NCBI RefSeq assembly: GCF_015694725.1
Contig: NZ_JADQDQ010000001.1
Span: 1 to 64,000 of the forward strand
DNA length: 64,000 nucleotides
Reading direction: 5' to 3'
Source: Hymenobacter jeongseonensis
GTDB taxonomy: Bacteria; Bacteroidota; Bacteroidia; Cytophagales; Hymenobacteraceae
Positions 1 to 8,943 of the stretch are shown piece by piece. The notes under the pieces were generated by a model that did not search any database, was not told the origin of the DNA, and worked only from the letters and a program-made list of their open reading frames with translations. The translations under genes and the position numbers were made by a program. The stretch's first letter is position 1; each line of letters begins with the position of its first letter.

Positions 1-160
1 ACGCTTGTAATGGTTGTGGTTCTCCTTGCGGCGAACCACCCTTACTATTTGTCTTTTCCAAACATTCAAAGAACGTGCGCCCGCCCCAATTAGGCGAACC
101 GTGTGGCCTATCGGCCAGTAATCTTCTCTTCTTCTTTTCCCTTCTTTCGATTTGGGAGTG
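1..160 (-). other. Probable leader of an rRNA operon that starts beyond the left edge
   Basis: Read on the minus strand, this stretch lies downstream of two tandem promoters and contains GTTCTTTGAA (65-74), which resembles the boxA antitermination element of bacterial rRNA leaders, followed by a 7-bp hairpin (16-22 pairing with 33-39). It holds no convincing reading frame. Bacteroidota 16S genes are commonly preceded by such a TTCTTTGA element, so a 16S gene is expected just outside the window. That gene is not visible, so this is an inference; an mRNA leader remains possible. Confidence 0.45.
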
Positions 161-190
161 CAAAGGTAAGAGGAATTTTTCAACTCACAA
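161..190 (-). promoter_or_regulatory. Minus-strand promoter P2 (Bacteroidota type)
   Basis: A -7 box TACCTTTG (161-168) is preceded, reading leftward, by TTG (188-190) with a 19-base spacer; an alternative TTTG lies at 191-194. This matches the TTG-N19-TAnnTTTG consensus. The bases around the box are nearly the same as around the second box at 344-351, so the two look like a tandem pair. Confidence 0.6.
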
Positions 191-343
191 CAAACAGCCA
201 ATCTTTTTTTTCGGCAGAGTCAGGACTCATTACGAAAGTTAACTGGCCTAAGGAGAATGGAGAACAACCTTCCTACCTGCCCTTGCTAGTTCGTTCCGTT
301 TAAGATTTTTGCTTCCGATTGAAGCCCTTTCTTATTGGGGGTG

Positions 344-373
344 CAAAGGTAAGAGGGTTTTCTCAGGGAGCAA
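344..373 (-). promoter_or_regulatory. Minus-strand promoter P1 (Bacteroidota type)
   Basis: A -7 box TACCTTTG (344-351) has TTG at 371-373, again with a 19-base spacer. It sits 183 bases upstream of P2 and points the same way. No gene lies between the two promoters, which is the usual arrangement of tandem rRNA promoters. Confidence 0.6.
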
Positions 374-476
374 GGGGATACCTCAAGAAAACTTCACCCT
401 TTTCACGATTCCCCCCATTACTGCCTCCTAAGATGCTATTCTGCAGTCGAATAAAATGGCATCAATAATTGAAAGG

Positions 477-2009
477 CTATCGGCTACCCAGCCAATTCTG
501 GGGGTTTAGATTAGAGGAATTGTGCCATACCTGAAACTGTACTTCTGAAGTACCTTCACCATCGGTAGCTACTATGCCGATGACTTCTTTGGCGCTTACG
601 CGCTGGCCCTCACGCACATTCACAGACTTAAGCTTGGCATATACTGTGAAGAAGTCGCCGTGCTGAATCATAACGATGGTGTTCATGCCCGCGATATTGG
701 CGATGGTCAGCACTTTACCGTCGAAGCACGATCGGACAGCTTCGCCAGCGCCGGTTTGAATGTCAATGCCGCGATTTTCTACGGTCACATTTTTCAAGAC
801 TGGATGCGGATGCCGCCCAAAGCGCTGGCTGATGAAGCCCCGGCTCACGGGCCAAGGCAGCCGACCGCGGTTGCCGGAAAACGATGAAGAGAGCAGCGCG
901 GACTCCGGCGTAAGGGCAATACGCACCGCACGGCGGTCAGCGGCTGCTTCTGCGGCCGTTTCGGGCACATCCGATTCAGGCGCCGCAGTGGCTGAGGCAT
1001 TATCATTGTCGGAGTCGGAGCGCGTGCTGGCTGAGCTGGCGTTGCCAGCGGGGCGGCGCGCTGCGGCGCTACGCCGGGCTGCGGCCAATTCGGCTTGGCG
1101 GCGGGCAGCCAAGCGGGCGGCGCGGGCGGCGCGGGCGATTTCTTCCCGAACTCGCTGGGCAATCAAGTTATCGAGTTGGACGACAGCCCGGCGGCGCTGC
1201 TCCAACTCCTGCCGCAAGCCCTGCTCCTGCTGGCTGAGTTGCTGCACCATTTGGTCTTCCTTGGTTTTTAAGGTCAGCAGGTTTTTGTTTTCACTCAGCT
1301 GGCTGTTAAGCAAGCTGCTCTTGCGCTGCTGCTGCTTGGTGAGGCCCGTGAGTTGCTGGTGCAATTGCTGCTGGGTGCCCATTATGCGCGCGGCTTGGCG
1401 CTGCCGCTCTTCGGTGTACTGCCGAATGTAGCGGAGCCGGAGCGCAAGTTGATTAAAGGAGTCGGACGCAAACAGAAACATCAACCGATTGAAACCATTC
1501 GCGGTTTTGGATGCAGTGTATAACAGCCGGGCGTATTCTGCCTTCAGTTCGCGCAGGGTTTTCTGGGTTTGCAGCACCTGCTGGGCAGTTTGCTGCACAT
1601 TGCTCTCGATGCCCCGCAACTGGGTTGAGATACCTTGTATGACTTGCTTTTTTTCGGTCAGCTTTACTTTAATAACGTTCAATTGGCCCAGGCTGGCTTT
1701 TTTCTTTTCCTGGGTTTGATTCAGCTCCTTGCTGGTTTGCTGAATCTGGCGCAGGTTGGCAAGGCGTTCGCGTTCCAACTGGGCTTTGCTTTTGGGAGCG
1801 CGACGAGTGGCGGGGCGCGTGGCAGGCCGCCGGGCTTTGGTGGAGCTGGCTTTAGTGGATTGCTTTTTCTCTCGCTGTTGGGCAGTGACGGGCATAGCCA
1901 ACCAGACGGTTAGCAGACACGGGAGAAACCATGCCCCACAGCCGCGCCAGAACCCAATGTTTCCCAGGTCCTTATTCATCCTTCCAGCCGTCTTTACCTG
2001 CTTATTCAA
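477..2009 (-). CDS. EnvC-like murein hydrolase activator with degenerate LytM (M23) domain
   Basis: This 510-residue protein has an N-terminal hydrophobic signal segment (about residues 20-43, ending in VTAQ), a long Gln/Lys/Arg-rich coiled coil (about 75-300), an Ala-rich charged linker, and a C-terminal LytM fold (about 382-510). Zinc-binding positions of active M23 peptidases are changed: the usual HxGxD reads NRGID and the usual YAHL reads YAKL. Coiled coil plus inactive LytM is the layout of E. coli EnvC, which activates amidases that split septal peptidoglycan, so a periplasmic activator role is inferred. It is the last gene of a minus-strand run that begins at dut. A second Met at residue 11 is an alternative start. 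Confidence 0.85.
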   Translation of the reverse strand: MNKQVKTAGRMNKDLGNIGFWRGCGAWFLPCLLTVWLAMPVTAQQREKKQSTKASSTKARRPATRPATRRAPKSKAQLERERLANLRQIQQTSKELNQTQEKKKASLGQLNVIKVKLTEKKQVIQGISTQLRGIESNVQQTAQQVLQTQKTLRELKAEYARLLYTASKTANGFNRLMFLFASDSFNQLALRLRYIRQYTEERQRQAARIMGTQQQLHQQLTGLTKQQQRKSSLLNSQLSENKNLLTLKTKEDQMVQQLSQQEQGLRQELEQRRRAVVQLDNLIAQRVREEIARAARAARLAARRQAELAAARRSAAARRPAGNASSASTRSDSDNDNASATAAPESDVPETAAEAAADRRAVRIALTPESALLSSSFSGNRGRLPWPVSRGFISQRFGRHPHPVLKNVTVENRGIDIQTGAGEAVRSCFDGKVLTIANIAGMNTIVMIQHGDFFTVYAKLKSVNVREGQRVSAKEVIGIVATDGEGTSEVQFQVWHNSSNLNPQNWLGSR

Positions 2010-2033
2010 AGTGCGCCATTCAAAAGCTGCTAA

Positions 2034-2813
2034 TTATTTCTGCCGCTTAAAGCCCTTGGGCACGGTAAAAGGAAAGGCTAACCGCTCGCGGCCAGCATTT
2101 ACTTTAGTAAAGTTAATGGCGGCCGTGACCACGCCCGATGACGGCTGCTGGGCCTGAATGAACGTGGCGTGGGCAAATGGCAACGGGGATTGCTCATCCA
2201 AGGGCCGGAAATCGGTATAATCCACGGTCAAATTTCGCTGCAAACTGGCGTCGCTTACTTTTAGCTGCTGTACGCGGCCGGTGCCGCCTTGCAACAGACG
2301 CTCGATGATGACATCGGCCAGCGGGTACGTGACGCGCTGGCGGCCGTTCTCTTCCTCGGTTACCTTGGGCGTGGTGCCGTCGGGGGCCGGCAAGTAGTCG
2401 CCCAAAAGCAAGGCTTGCATTTGCTCGAACGTAACGGGCACGTTCAGGAGCTTGCTCAAGTAATCATAGCCGCCCGAAAAATACGTTTTCTCCAATCGAT
2501 TCAGCACTTGGACAGAATCGGGGGTGAGCACGGCCCGCACGCCTTCGATGCCCGCCAGCGATGCTGATACCCAAATGATGCTGTCGCGGCGCATTCGTAG
2601 CGCCAAGTTTGCTCCTTGCTGGCCGCCCTTCATCGTCACTTGGGCTTTGCCTTTCGCGCTCAAAAACAGGAAGGAGGTATTTATTGCCCGCACCGATGGC
2701 TCGGCTATTGGGGCAGAAGTGCCGGGCCCGGTAGTCGAAGCGGTGGGCACGGCCTTGCGGGCACAACTGCCAACCAATAGCCCCAGGGCCAACAGCAACG
2801 TTACTTTATTCAT
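2034..2813 (-). CDS. DUF4292 family lipoprotein
   Basis: The 259-residue product starts with a short signal peptide and the lipobox LVGSC, so Cys17 should be lipidated. The body, with a segment of the type GxxGVRAVLTPDSVxVLNR and a beta-rich second half, fits the DUF4292 family of Bacteroidota, whose fold recalls LolA/LolB-like outer-membrane lipoprotein carriers. No experimental function is known to me. Its start overlaps the end of the upstream TPR gene by 8 bases (2806-2813), which indicates translational coupling, and it lies 24 bases before the EnvC-like gene. The three genes therefore probably act together at the envelope. Confidence 0.8.
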   Translation of the reverse strand: MNKVTLLLALGLLVGSCARKAVPTASTTGPGTSAPIAEPSVRAINTSFLFLSAKGKAQVTMKGGQQGANLALRMRRDSIIWVSASLAGIEGVRAVLTPDSVQVLNRLEKTYFSGGYDYLSKLLNVPVTFEQMQALLLGDYLPAPDGTTPKVTEEENGRQRVTYPLADVIIERLLQGGTGRVQQLKVSDASLQRNLTVDYTDFRPLDEQSPLPFAHATFIQAQQPSSGVVTAAINFTKVNAGRERLAFPFTVPKGFKRQK

Positions 2814-4626
2814 AGAGTTTTCGGTCTTTCAATTTGCGCTCCAGCAGGTTGGAGGCCAAACCGGCCTTGCGGGCCCGCTGCCATTGCGCCACGGCTTCGT
2901 CTTGCTGCCCGAGCTGGTAGAGCACATCGCCGTAATGCTCGATTACGGAAGCGTCCTTGGTGGTTTGCAGGGCTTTTTCCAGCGTGGTTTTGGCGCCGGC
3001 ATAGTCCTTCATCTTATAGAGTACCCAGGCGTAGGTGTCGAGGTAGGTGTCGTTGTCGGGAAATTGCTTTACTACTTTGCCCGACATCTGCTTGGCCTTT
3101 TCGAGTTTTTCGCCCCGCAACGATAAGAAGTAGCTGTAATTGTTCAGCACCTGAATGTTGTTGGGGTCGCTCTGCAGCGCGGCTTCGTAGGCCGCATCCG
3201 ATTTGGCGTACTCCTTCATCTCATGGTAAGCGTCGCCCAATTGGGCATCGAATTGCCCTAGCAGCTCCGGGTTGCTCACCACGAGCTTGCGACCGTATTC
3301 CAGCGCTTTCACGCCTCGTTGGGGCTGTTTCTTAAGCAAATTGGCCACGCCATTGTAAAACCACAGCGAGGCTTGGTTGGGAAATAGCTCCAATGCCCGG
3401 TCGGTGTGCACCAGCAGCGAATCGGTTTGGTTCAGCTCGGCGTCAATCAACACGACTTGCTGCCAGATTTGGAACTTGGAATTGTCGTAGCGCAGGGCCT
3501 TCAAATAGGTATCGCGGGCGTCTTTCTTGCGGTCGGTCAGGGTATGAATATCGCCGGCCACGGCGTACGCCTTGGCCTCCTTGGGATAGGTTTTGATGGT
3601 GGCGGCTGCCAAGTCGCGGGCCAACTGGTTTACCGACTCTTTGGGATTGGGGAGTTGCTTGATATAGCCCACCAGAATGCGCACCCGCTCGTCAATGTCC
3701 AAGGCCGGGCTGGCGAAAGCCAGCTTTAGCTGCTCGGCGGCCTGGTCGGGCTGGCTTTGCTGGCGGTACACTTCGGCCAGAATCATATGGGCCTGGGGGC
3801 TGTCGGGGTCAACGCGCAGGGCTTGCTCGGCCACCCGCATGGCATCAGGCAGGCGGTTGTTGCTGGCATACATCTCAGCCTGAGCCAGCACGTAGCGGGT
3901 TTCGTTCGGGTTGGCCCGGATGAGCTTCTCGCCCTCGGCCAGCGCAAGGTCGAGCTTGTTCTGTTTAAGGTAAATCTGCTGCTTTTTGAAAGAAATCTCA
4001 TCCACTTGCCCAAATTCTTTTTCGGCCAAGTCCAGCGTGGTCAAGGCATCAGGCAACTTGTTCTGGGCCAGGTACAGGTCGGCCAGATTAAACAAATAAC
4101 TGCCCGAATTCGGCACTTGCTTGATGAGCGCCGCATAGGTTTTGGTGGCCCCTTCGTACTGCTTCTGCCTGACTTGGATATCGGCTAGTAGCAAGTAGTA
4201 ATAAGCGTTTTGGGCGTCGAGCCGAATGGCCGCATTGGCGTAGTTGGCCGCGTCGCGCAGGTTGCCGCTCAGCAGGTTGGCCTCCGCTATTTTGTAGTTA
4301 ACGGCCGCATTGTCGGGGTTCAGGGTGTAAGCGCGCAGCAACTGCTCGAGGGCCTTGTTGTAGTCTTCCAACAGCACGTGTTTCACGCCTTCTACAAACA
4401 AGGCTTCGGTGTGCTCGCGCTCGCGCTCCGAAAGCGGAGGCGCAACGGCGCGCTTGGCGCGGGCCTCGGCCAGCTTCTTGTCGAGTTCGCGCTGCTCTTT
4501 TTCCAGGGCCCGCTGTTCTTTGCGGGTCAGCTTGGCGGGTGGCGTAGGGGCCCCGTTGGTAGGCTGCGCGTAGCCAATGGCCGTGAGCCCCAACCAAAAC
4601 ATCAGACTAAGAACAACTTGACGCAT
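2806..4626 (-). CDS. Secreted TPR-repeat protein
   Basis: The product is about 606 residues. I chose the ATG at 4626 because it opens with a clean signal peptide (MRQVVLSLMFWLGLTAIGYA); the frame extends 19 codons further up without a plausible leader. After a Lys/Glu/Arg-rich segment the rest is made of many tetratricopeptide repeats, seen as repeated A-x-x-Y/N-x-A and D-P-x-N/D motifs. TPR proteins of this kind serve as periplasmic scaffolds. It is coupled to the DUF4292 lipoprotein by an 8-base overlap. The binding partner cannot be told from sequence. Confidence 0.85.
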   Translation of the reverse strand: MRQVVLSLMFWLGLTAIGYAQPTNGAPTPPAKLTRKEQRALEKEQRELDKKLAEARAKRAVAPPLSEREREHTEALFVEGVKHVLLEDYNKALEQLLRAYTLNPDNAAVNYKIAEANLLSGNLRDAANYANAAIRLDAQNAYYYLLLADIQVRQKQYEGATKTYAALIKQVPNSGSYLFNLADLYLAQNKLPDALTTLDLAEKEFGQVDEISFKKQQIYLKQNKLDLALAEGEKLIRANPNETRYVLAQAEMYASNNRLPDAMRVAEQALRVDPDSPQAHMILAEVYRQQSQPDQAAEQLKLAFASPALDIDERVRILVGYIKQLPNPKESVNQLARDLAAATIKTYPKEAKAYAVAGDIHTLTDRKKDARDTYLKALRYDNSKFQIWQQVVLIDAELNQTDSLLVHTDRALELFPNQASLWFYNGVANLLKKQPQRGVKALEYGRKLVVSNPELLGQFDAQLGDAYHEMKEYAKSDAAYEAALQSDPNNIQVLNNYSYFLSLRGEKLEKAKQMSGKVVKQFPDNDTYLDTYAWVLYKMKDYAGAKTTLEKALQTTKDASVIEHYGDVLYQLGQQDEAVAQWQRARKAGLASNLLERKLKDRKLYE

Positions 4627-4680
4627 ATACAATAAAACCGGACCCTGGGCCCGGCTCACGAAATTACGGGTAATAATGCC

Positions 4681-4716
4681 CAACGACGCGGCCCTCCGCA
4701 GAAGGCCGCGTCGTTG
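4681..4716 (-). other. Intercistronic hairpin
   Basis: A perfect 13-bp stem (4681-4693 with 4704-4716) with a 10-base loop sits between the nucleotidyltransferase stop and the TPR gene start. No T-run follows on the minus strand, so it is more likely an mRNA processing or stability element, or a weak or factor-dependent terminator, than a classic intrinsic terminator. Confidence 0.45.
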
Positions 4717-4739
4717 TAACGCATTTACTCCCTAAAATG

Positions 4740-5750
4740 TCACACGCGCAGTTGGTTATAATCGCCGAGACTCAGGTCGTCGGGCGTGCCGGTGACAGTA
4801 GCGAAGTTGCCAATCATGGAATTGGTGATGACGGCGTTGAGCACCGAAGCCGACTGCTGCACAATGGAATTGGACAGGCGCGAGTCGCGCACATTCGCGT
4901 GGTCACCCAGCGACACGTGCGGGCCCACCACCGAATCGGTGATGATGGCATTCTCGCCGATATACACCGGGTCGATGATGACTGAGTTGGTGATTTGGGC
5001 CGACTCGGCTACCAGCGATTCGCCCCGCTCCTTCAGGTACTCGAGGTAGCGCTGGTTGGTGAACACCGTGGCGTCCTTGTTGCCGCAATCCAGCCACTCG
5101 GTCACGCGGCCGGGCACGAACACCGTGCCCTTGTTCTTCATGTTTTCCAGGGCATTGGTGAGTTGGTATTCGCCTTTGTCCTTGATGTCGTTGTCGAGCA
5201 GGTACTGCAGTTCGCTGCGCAGGTATTCGCCGTCCTGGAAATAGTAGATGCCGATGATGGCTAGGTCGGAAACAAAGTCCTGGGGCTTCTCCACGAACTC
5301 CGTGATTTGCCCCTGCTCGTTTAGCGTTACCACGCCGAAGGGCCGCGGGTCTTCCACTTGTTGTACCCAAATAGTGCCGGGTACGCTTGCGTCCAACGTA
5401 AAGTCGGCTTTGAACAGGGTATCGGCAAAAGCCACTACCACCGGGCCGCTCAGCGACTCCTTGGCGCACAGAATGGCGTGGGCCGTGCCCAGCGGCTCAT
5501 CTTGGTACACGATGGTGCCCTTCGCGCCCACCGATTCGGCAATTTTCACCAAGCTTTTCTCCACCGCGTCGCCGAAACGCCCGATGATGAACGCTACTTC
5601 CTCCACTTGGTCGCCGCACACCTTGGCAATGTCCTCCACGAGGCGCTGCACAATGGGCTTGCCCGCGATGGGAATGAGGGGCTTGGGAACGGTGAGGGTG
5701 TGGGGGCGCATGCGCTTGCCCATGCCGGCCATCGGGACAATGATTTTCAC
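4740..5750 (-). CDS. Sugar-phosphate nucleotidyltransferase
   Basis: The 336-residue enzyme has the N-terminal signature MAGMGKRMRPHTLTVPKP, the nucleotide-binding loop of glucose-1-phosphate thymidylyl-, uridylyl- and mannose-1-phosphate guanylyltransferases. The C-terminal third (from about residue 250) shows hexapeptide-type repeats (IIDPVYIGENAIITDSVV), a left-handed beta helix found in the longer members. It should activate a sugar phosphate with an NTP for polysaccharide or glycan synthesis. The exact base and sugar cannot be read from sequence. It lies 62 bases after dut without its own visible promoter, and a flippase gene is just upstream of dut. Confidence 0.88.
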   Translation of the reverse strand: MKIIVPMAGMGKRMRPHTLTVPKPLIPIAGKPIVQRLVEDIAKVCGDQVEEVAFIIGRFGDAVEKSLVKIAESVGAKGTIVYQDEPLGTAHAILCAKESLSGPVVVAFADTLFKADFTLDASVPGTIWVQQVEDPRPFGVVTLNEQGQITEFVEKPQDFVSDLAIIGIYYFQDGEYLRSELQYLLDNDIKDKGEYQLTNALENMKNKGTVFVPGRVTEWLDCGNKDATVFTNQRYLEYLKERGESLVAESAQITNSVIIDPVYIGENAIITDSVVGPHVSLGDHANVRDSRLSNSIVQQSASVLNAVITNSMIGNFATVTGTPDDLSLGDYNQLRV

Positions 5751-5812
5751 AGTTAGAGGTATTGAAGTGGAGGATTAAATGTAGAGAAAGCAGCGCAGAA
5801 TATACCAGGGCA

Positions 5813-6247
5813 CTAGCCCACGCCCGTGCTTCCATACCCGCCCGCGCCGCGTTGGGTTTCGCTGAGCGCCTCAGCCGGCTGCCAGGCGATGGTCTCGTGT
5901 TTGGCAACTATCAGCTGGGCAATGCGTTCGCCGTCGTTCACCACAAACGGCTCGTTGGATAAATTCACCAGCAGCACCTTGATTTCGCCGCGGTAGTCGG
6001 CATCAATCGTTCCCGGGCTGTTCACCAATCCAATGCCGTGCTTGTACGCCAAGCCACTGCGGGGGCGAATCTGAGCTTCGTAGCCCACCGGTATTTCCAA
6101 CGACAGTCCCGTTGGAATGAGGGCGCGCTCCAGCGGACCCAGCGTTACAGGTGCTTCCAGATTGGCTCGTAGGTCAAGGCCAGCGGCGTGGGGCGTTTGG
6201 TACTCGGGCAGCGGGTGGTGTGAACGGTTGATTACGGGAATTTGCAT
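5813..6247 (-). CDS. dut: dUTP diphosphatase (dUTPase)
   Basis: All five motifs of the trimeric dUTPase are visible in 144 residues: [31 protein letters not shown] and the C-terminal GAGGYGSTG, where Tyr takes the place of the more common Phe that stacks on uracil. The enzyme hydrolyses dUTP to dUMP and pyrophosphate, which keeps uracil out of DNA and feeds dTMP synthesis. Length is typical. A good promoter lies 24 bases upstream, and dut appears to lead the unit that runs to the EnvC-like gene. Confidence 0.95.
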   Translation of the reverse strand: MQIPVINRSHHPLPEYQTPHAAGLDLRANLEAPVTLGPLERALIPTGLSLEIPVGYEAQIRPRSGLAYKHGIGLVNSPGTIDADYRGEIKVLLVNLSNEPFVVNDGERIAQLIVAKHETIAWQPAEALSETQRGAGGYGSTGVG

Positions 6248-6270
6248 GGTCGTTTAGCAGGTCAGCCGGG

Positions 6271-6300
6271 CAAAGATAGGAAACGTGCTATCCTAACAAA
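6271..6300 (-). promoter_or_regulatory. Promoter of the dut unit
   Basis: The -7 box TATCTTTG (6271-6278) and TTTG (6297-6300) are 18 bases apart on the minus strand. The expected transcript start is about 18 bases before the dut ATG. The promoter sits just after the stop codon of the flippase gene, so dut need not be cotranscribed with it. Confidence 0.65.
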
Positions 6301-6306
6301 ATACGA

Positions 6307-7815
6307 TTACACGACTACGGGCTTCACCGCTTTAGGCCGCTCAATAAGCCACAAGGCCATCAGAAATACCACCGTGAGGCCCGCGTGCCAGGCATGGCGG
6401 GCCCACCAATCTTCTACCTGCACGCCCCAGCCCAGCGCCACCACCGCCGAAGCGCCCAGTAGCCATAGCCCCAGCCGCCTTACTGGATACGGTACCGGAA
6501 AATGGTGCTCGCCCAGCCGCCAGCACAGCACCGCCATGGTGAAGTAGCAAACCAACGTAGCAATGGCGCAACCCAGATAGCCCAGCACCGGAATCAGCAG
6601 GAAATTGAGCGCAATGGTGAGCACCGCGCCCCCGGCCCCAATGTAGGTGCCGTAATACGTCTTATCTGTGAGCTTGAACCAGACCGAGAGGTTGTAATAC
6701 ATGCCCAGAAACAGGTTGGCCAGCAGCAGTACTGGCACTACCACCAACCCTTGCAGGTACTCGGGCCGCCGCAGAAACAGCTGCCCGAAATCCTCCACAT
6801 TCAGGCTGATGCCCACGAAAATCACCACGCAGCACAAGGTAAACCACTTCAACACCATGGCAAACGTGGCGGGCGAGTTCTTCTCGGTGCTTTGGGCAAA
6901 GAAAAAAGGCTCGGCCGCGTACCGAAAAGCCTGAATGACCAGCGACATAAAGATGCTCAGTTTGTAGCAAGCACCATAAATACCCACCGCCGTGAGGCTG
7001 CTTTGTCCGGGGTAGAAGTTGTCCGGCAGCCACTTGGGCAGTAGAATGCGGTCCAGGGTTTCGTTCACCATACCGGCCAGCCCCATGAGCATGAGCGGGT
7101 AGGCATACTTCAACAAGGGCCGCAGCGGTGCCAGGTTCAGGCGAAAGCGGAAGTCCAGCAGCTCGCGCCACAGCAGCAGCAGCGTGAAGCCGCTCGCTAC
7201 CAGATTGGAAAGAAAAACGTAGCCCACGCCAATGCTGGGGTCGTATACCCGCGCTACCAGCGGCTGCAAAGCCGGCAGCCACTTCCCGCTCATTACGGCC
7301 GGGCACAGCACAATAAAAAACAGGTTCAGGACCACATTCAGCACAATGTTGGCCAGTTTGATGGTGGCAAATTTGCGGGCCTTGTTCTCCAGCCGCAGCC
7401 GGGCAAATGGAATAGCAGCCAGCGCATCCAGCCCCAGAATCAGCGCCACCCACACGGCGTACCCCTCGTGGCCGGCCGGAATATCGAGCAGGCCCAGCAA
7501 GGGCCCCGCCAGCAACACCAACAGCGCCGTGAGCCCCACGCTGCTTACCAGTAGCAGGCTCAGCACCCGGCCGTAAAGCTCGCGCCGGTCTGTGCCCGCT
7601 TGGTTAGCGAAGCGGAAAAACGTCGTTTCCATCCCGTAGGTAAACACAACGTTCAAAAATGACACGTAGGCATACAGCGCCGTAACAATGCCATACTCCG
7701 CCGCCGCGAAATACGCCGTGTACACTGGCACCAGCAAGTACGTGAGCACGCGGCCCACAATACTGCTCACCCCGTACACGGCCGTCTGCGACGCTAGTTT
7801 TTTAGCTACACTCAT
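6307..7815 (-). CDS. Oligosaccharide flippase / polysaccharide biosynthesis membrane protein
   Basis: The 502-residue protein is almost wholly hydrophobic, with about 14 membrane segments, and its N-terminus (LASQTAVYGVSSIVGRVLTY) is typical of the Wzx/MATE-like flippases that move lipid-linked oligosaccharides across the inner membrane. I chose the ATG at 7815; the frame could run 25 codons further up, but that part reads through low-value intergenic sequence. The nearby sugar nucleotidyltransferase fits a glycan pathway, yet no glycosyltransferase is adjacent. The substrate is unknown. Confidence 0.88.
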   Translation of the reverse strand: MSVAKKLASQTAVYGVSSIVGRVLTYLLVPVYTAYFAAAEYGIVTALYAYVSFLNVVFTYGMETTFFRFANQAGTDRRELYGRVLSLLLVSSVGLTALLVLLAGPLLGLLDIPAGHEGYAVWVALILGLDALAAIPFARLRLENKARKFATIKLANIVLNVVLNLFFIVLCPAVMSGKWLPALQPLVARVYDPSIGVGYVFLSNLVASGFTLLLLWRELLDFRFRLNLAPLRPLLKYAYPLMLMGLAGMVNETLDRILLPKWLPDNFYPGQSSLTAVGIYGACYKLSIFMSLVIQAFRYAAEPFFFAQSTEKNSPATFAMVLKWFTLCCVVIFVGISLNVEDFGQLFLRRPEYLQGLVVVPVLLLANLFLGMYYNLSVWFKLTDKTYYGTYIGAGGAVLTIALNFLLIPVLGYLGCAIATLVCYFTMAVLCWRLGEHHFPVPYPVRRLGLWLLGASAVVALGWGVQVEDWWARHAWHAGLTVVFLMALWLIERPKAVKPVVV

Positions 7816-7914
7816 TCTTTGACAATGAAGAACGAGGACAAACAATGAGGAACAAAGCCCTACCGAAACCGGTAATTCTTCATTCCTCAAGTCTTGGTCC
7901 CCAATAACGAAGGC

Positions 7915-8706
7915 TTACTTACCGGTGAATACGGCGGCGCGCTTCTCTACAAACGCCGTAGTGCCTTCCTTGAAATCGTCGCTTTCGAAAGCCCGCCCGA
8001 AAGCCTTTGCTTCCGTCTCGTAGCCGTTGGCATTCTTGGCGTAGTGCGCGTTCACGCATTCGAGCACCATGCCTACGGCCAGAGGCGCTTTGCTCAAAAT
8101 CTTGCCCAACAGTTGTTGGCAAAACGAGAGCAGTTCGGCCTGCGGCACCACATGGTTTACTAAGCCCAAGCGCAATGCTTCATCGGCTTTTACCAAATCG
8201 GCCGTGAGCAGCAACTCAATGGCCTTGCCCTTGCCAATGAGCTGGGGCAGGCGCTGGGTGCCGCCGTAGCCCGGCAGCAGGCCCAGGTTCACCTCGGGCT
8301 GGCCGAAACGGGCATTTTCGGAGGCCACGCGCATGTGGCAGGCCATGGCCAGCTCGCACCCCCCGCCCAGTGCAAAGCCATTCACGGCTGCAATCACGGG
8401 CTTGGTGCTTTCCTCAATGCGGCAGAAAGCTTCCTGCCCGTGCTCGGCTGCGCGGGCCGCTTGGGCGGGCGTGAGGGCCGCCAGCTCGGCAATGTCGGCG
8501 CCGGCCACAAAGGCCTTCTCGCCGCTGCCCGTCACGATGATGCCGCGCACCTGAGGCTCGTCCAGCGCCTGTTGCATGGCCGCGGCAATGTCGGCAATCG
8601 TGGCCGCGTTCAGCGCATTCAGCTTACTGGGCCGGTTGATGGTGAGCGTGAGGATGCCGCTGGCGGCGTCCAGTTCATAGAGTAAGTTTTCGTAGGAAGC
8701 AGACAT
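7915..8706 (-). CDS. Enoyl-CoA hydratase/isomerase (crotonase family)
   Basis: The 263-residue length, the oxyanion-hole motifs AFVAGADI and LGGGCELAM, and both catalytic glutamates (GGGCELAM and FGQPEV) match a working short-chain enoyl-CoA hydratase that adds water to trans-2-enoyl-CoA in fatty-acid or amino-acid breakdown. The segment LLPGYGGTQRLPQLIGKGKA is also family-typical. It stands alone here; no other beta-oxidation gene is nearby, so its pathway is not fixed. A -7 box lies 34 bases upstream. Confidence 0.92.
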   Translation of the reverse strand: MSASYENLLYELDAASGILTLTINRPSKLNALNAATIADIAAAMQQALDEPQVRGIIVTGSGEKAFVAGADIAELAALTPAQAARAAEHGQEAFCRIEESTKPVIAAVNGFALGGGCELAMACHMRVASENARFGQPEVNLGLLPGYGGTQRLPQLIGKGKAIELLLTADLVKADEALRLGLVNHVVPQAELLSFCQQLLGKILSKAPLAVGMVLECVNAHYAKNANGYETEAKAFGRAFESDDFKEGTTAFVEKRAAVFTGK

Positions 8707-8740
8707 GGCGCGGGAAAAAGCCTGAAGGAATTGGTCCGGC

Positions 8741-8748
8741 CAAAGATA
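8741..8748 (-). promoter_or_regulatory. -7 box for the enoyl-CoA hydratase gene
   Basis: TATCTTTG on the minus strand, 34 bases before the ATG at 8706. No TTG element is seen at the expected distance, so the promoter may be weak or need an activator. Confidence 0.45.
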
Positions 8749-8754
8749 GCACTA

Positions 8755-8793
8755 AGCCTTTGGGAGGCGGGGCGCGCCCGGCTCCCAAAGGCT
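8755..8793. other. Hairpin upstream of the enoyl-CoA hydratase gene
   Basis: A 12-bp perfect stem (8755-8766 with 8782-8793) lies between the divergent enoyl-CoA hydratase and mscL genes. It covers the place where a -33 element would be expected for the minus-strand promoter, so it could be an operator. No T-run makes it a terminator. Confidence 0.4.
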
Positions 8794-8943
8794 GGGCTTG
8801 ATTGAGGCTAGGCATGGAATCACTGAGCGACTTCTAGCGCAAATTATTCTACTACGCTGGCGGTTTTCGTAAATGGAATATGTATTTATTTCCCTAGATT
8901 TCGCAATACACCTTTTTCATCGCTCACTTTTTCTCTTACGCTT

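Noticed and set aside
103..303. 66-codon frame on the plus strand
   Set aside because: It runs across the two minus-strand promoters and the rRNA-like leader, has no family match and no start signal.
760..1431. Long plus-strand frame opposite the EnvC-like gene
   Set aside because: It is a shadow of a coiled-coil gene rich in GCG/CTG codons; the protein is Arg/Ser/Cys-rich with no domain.
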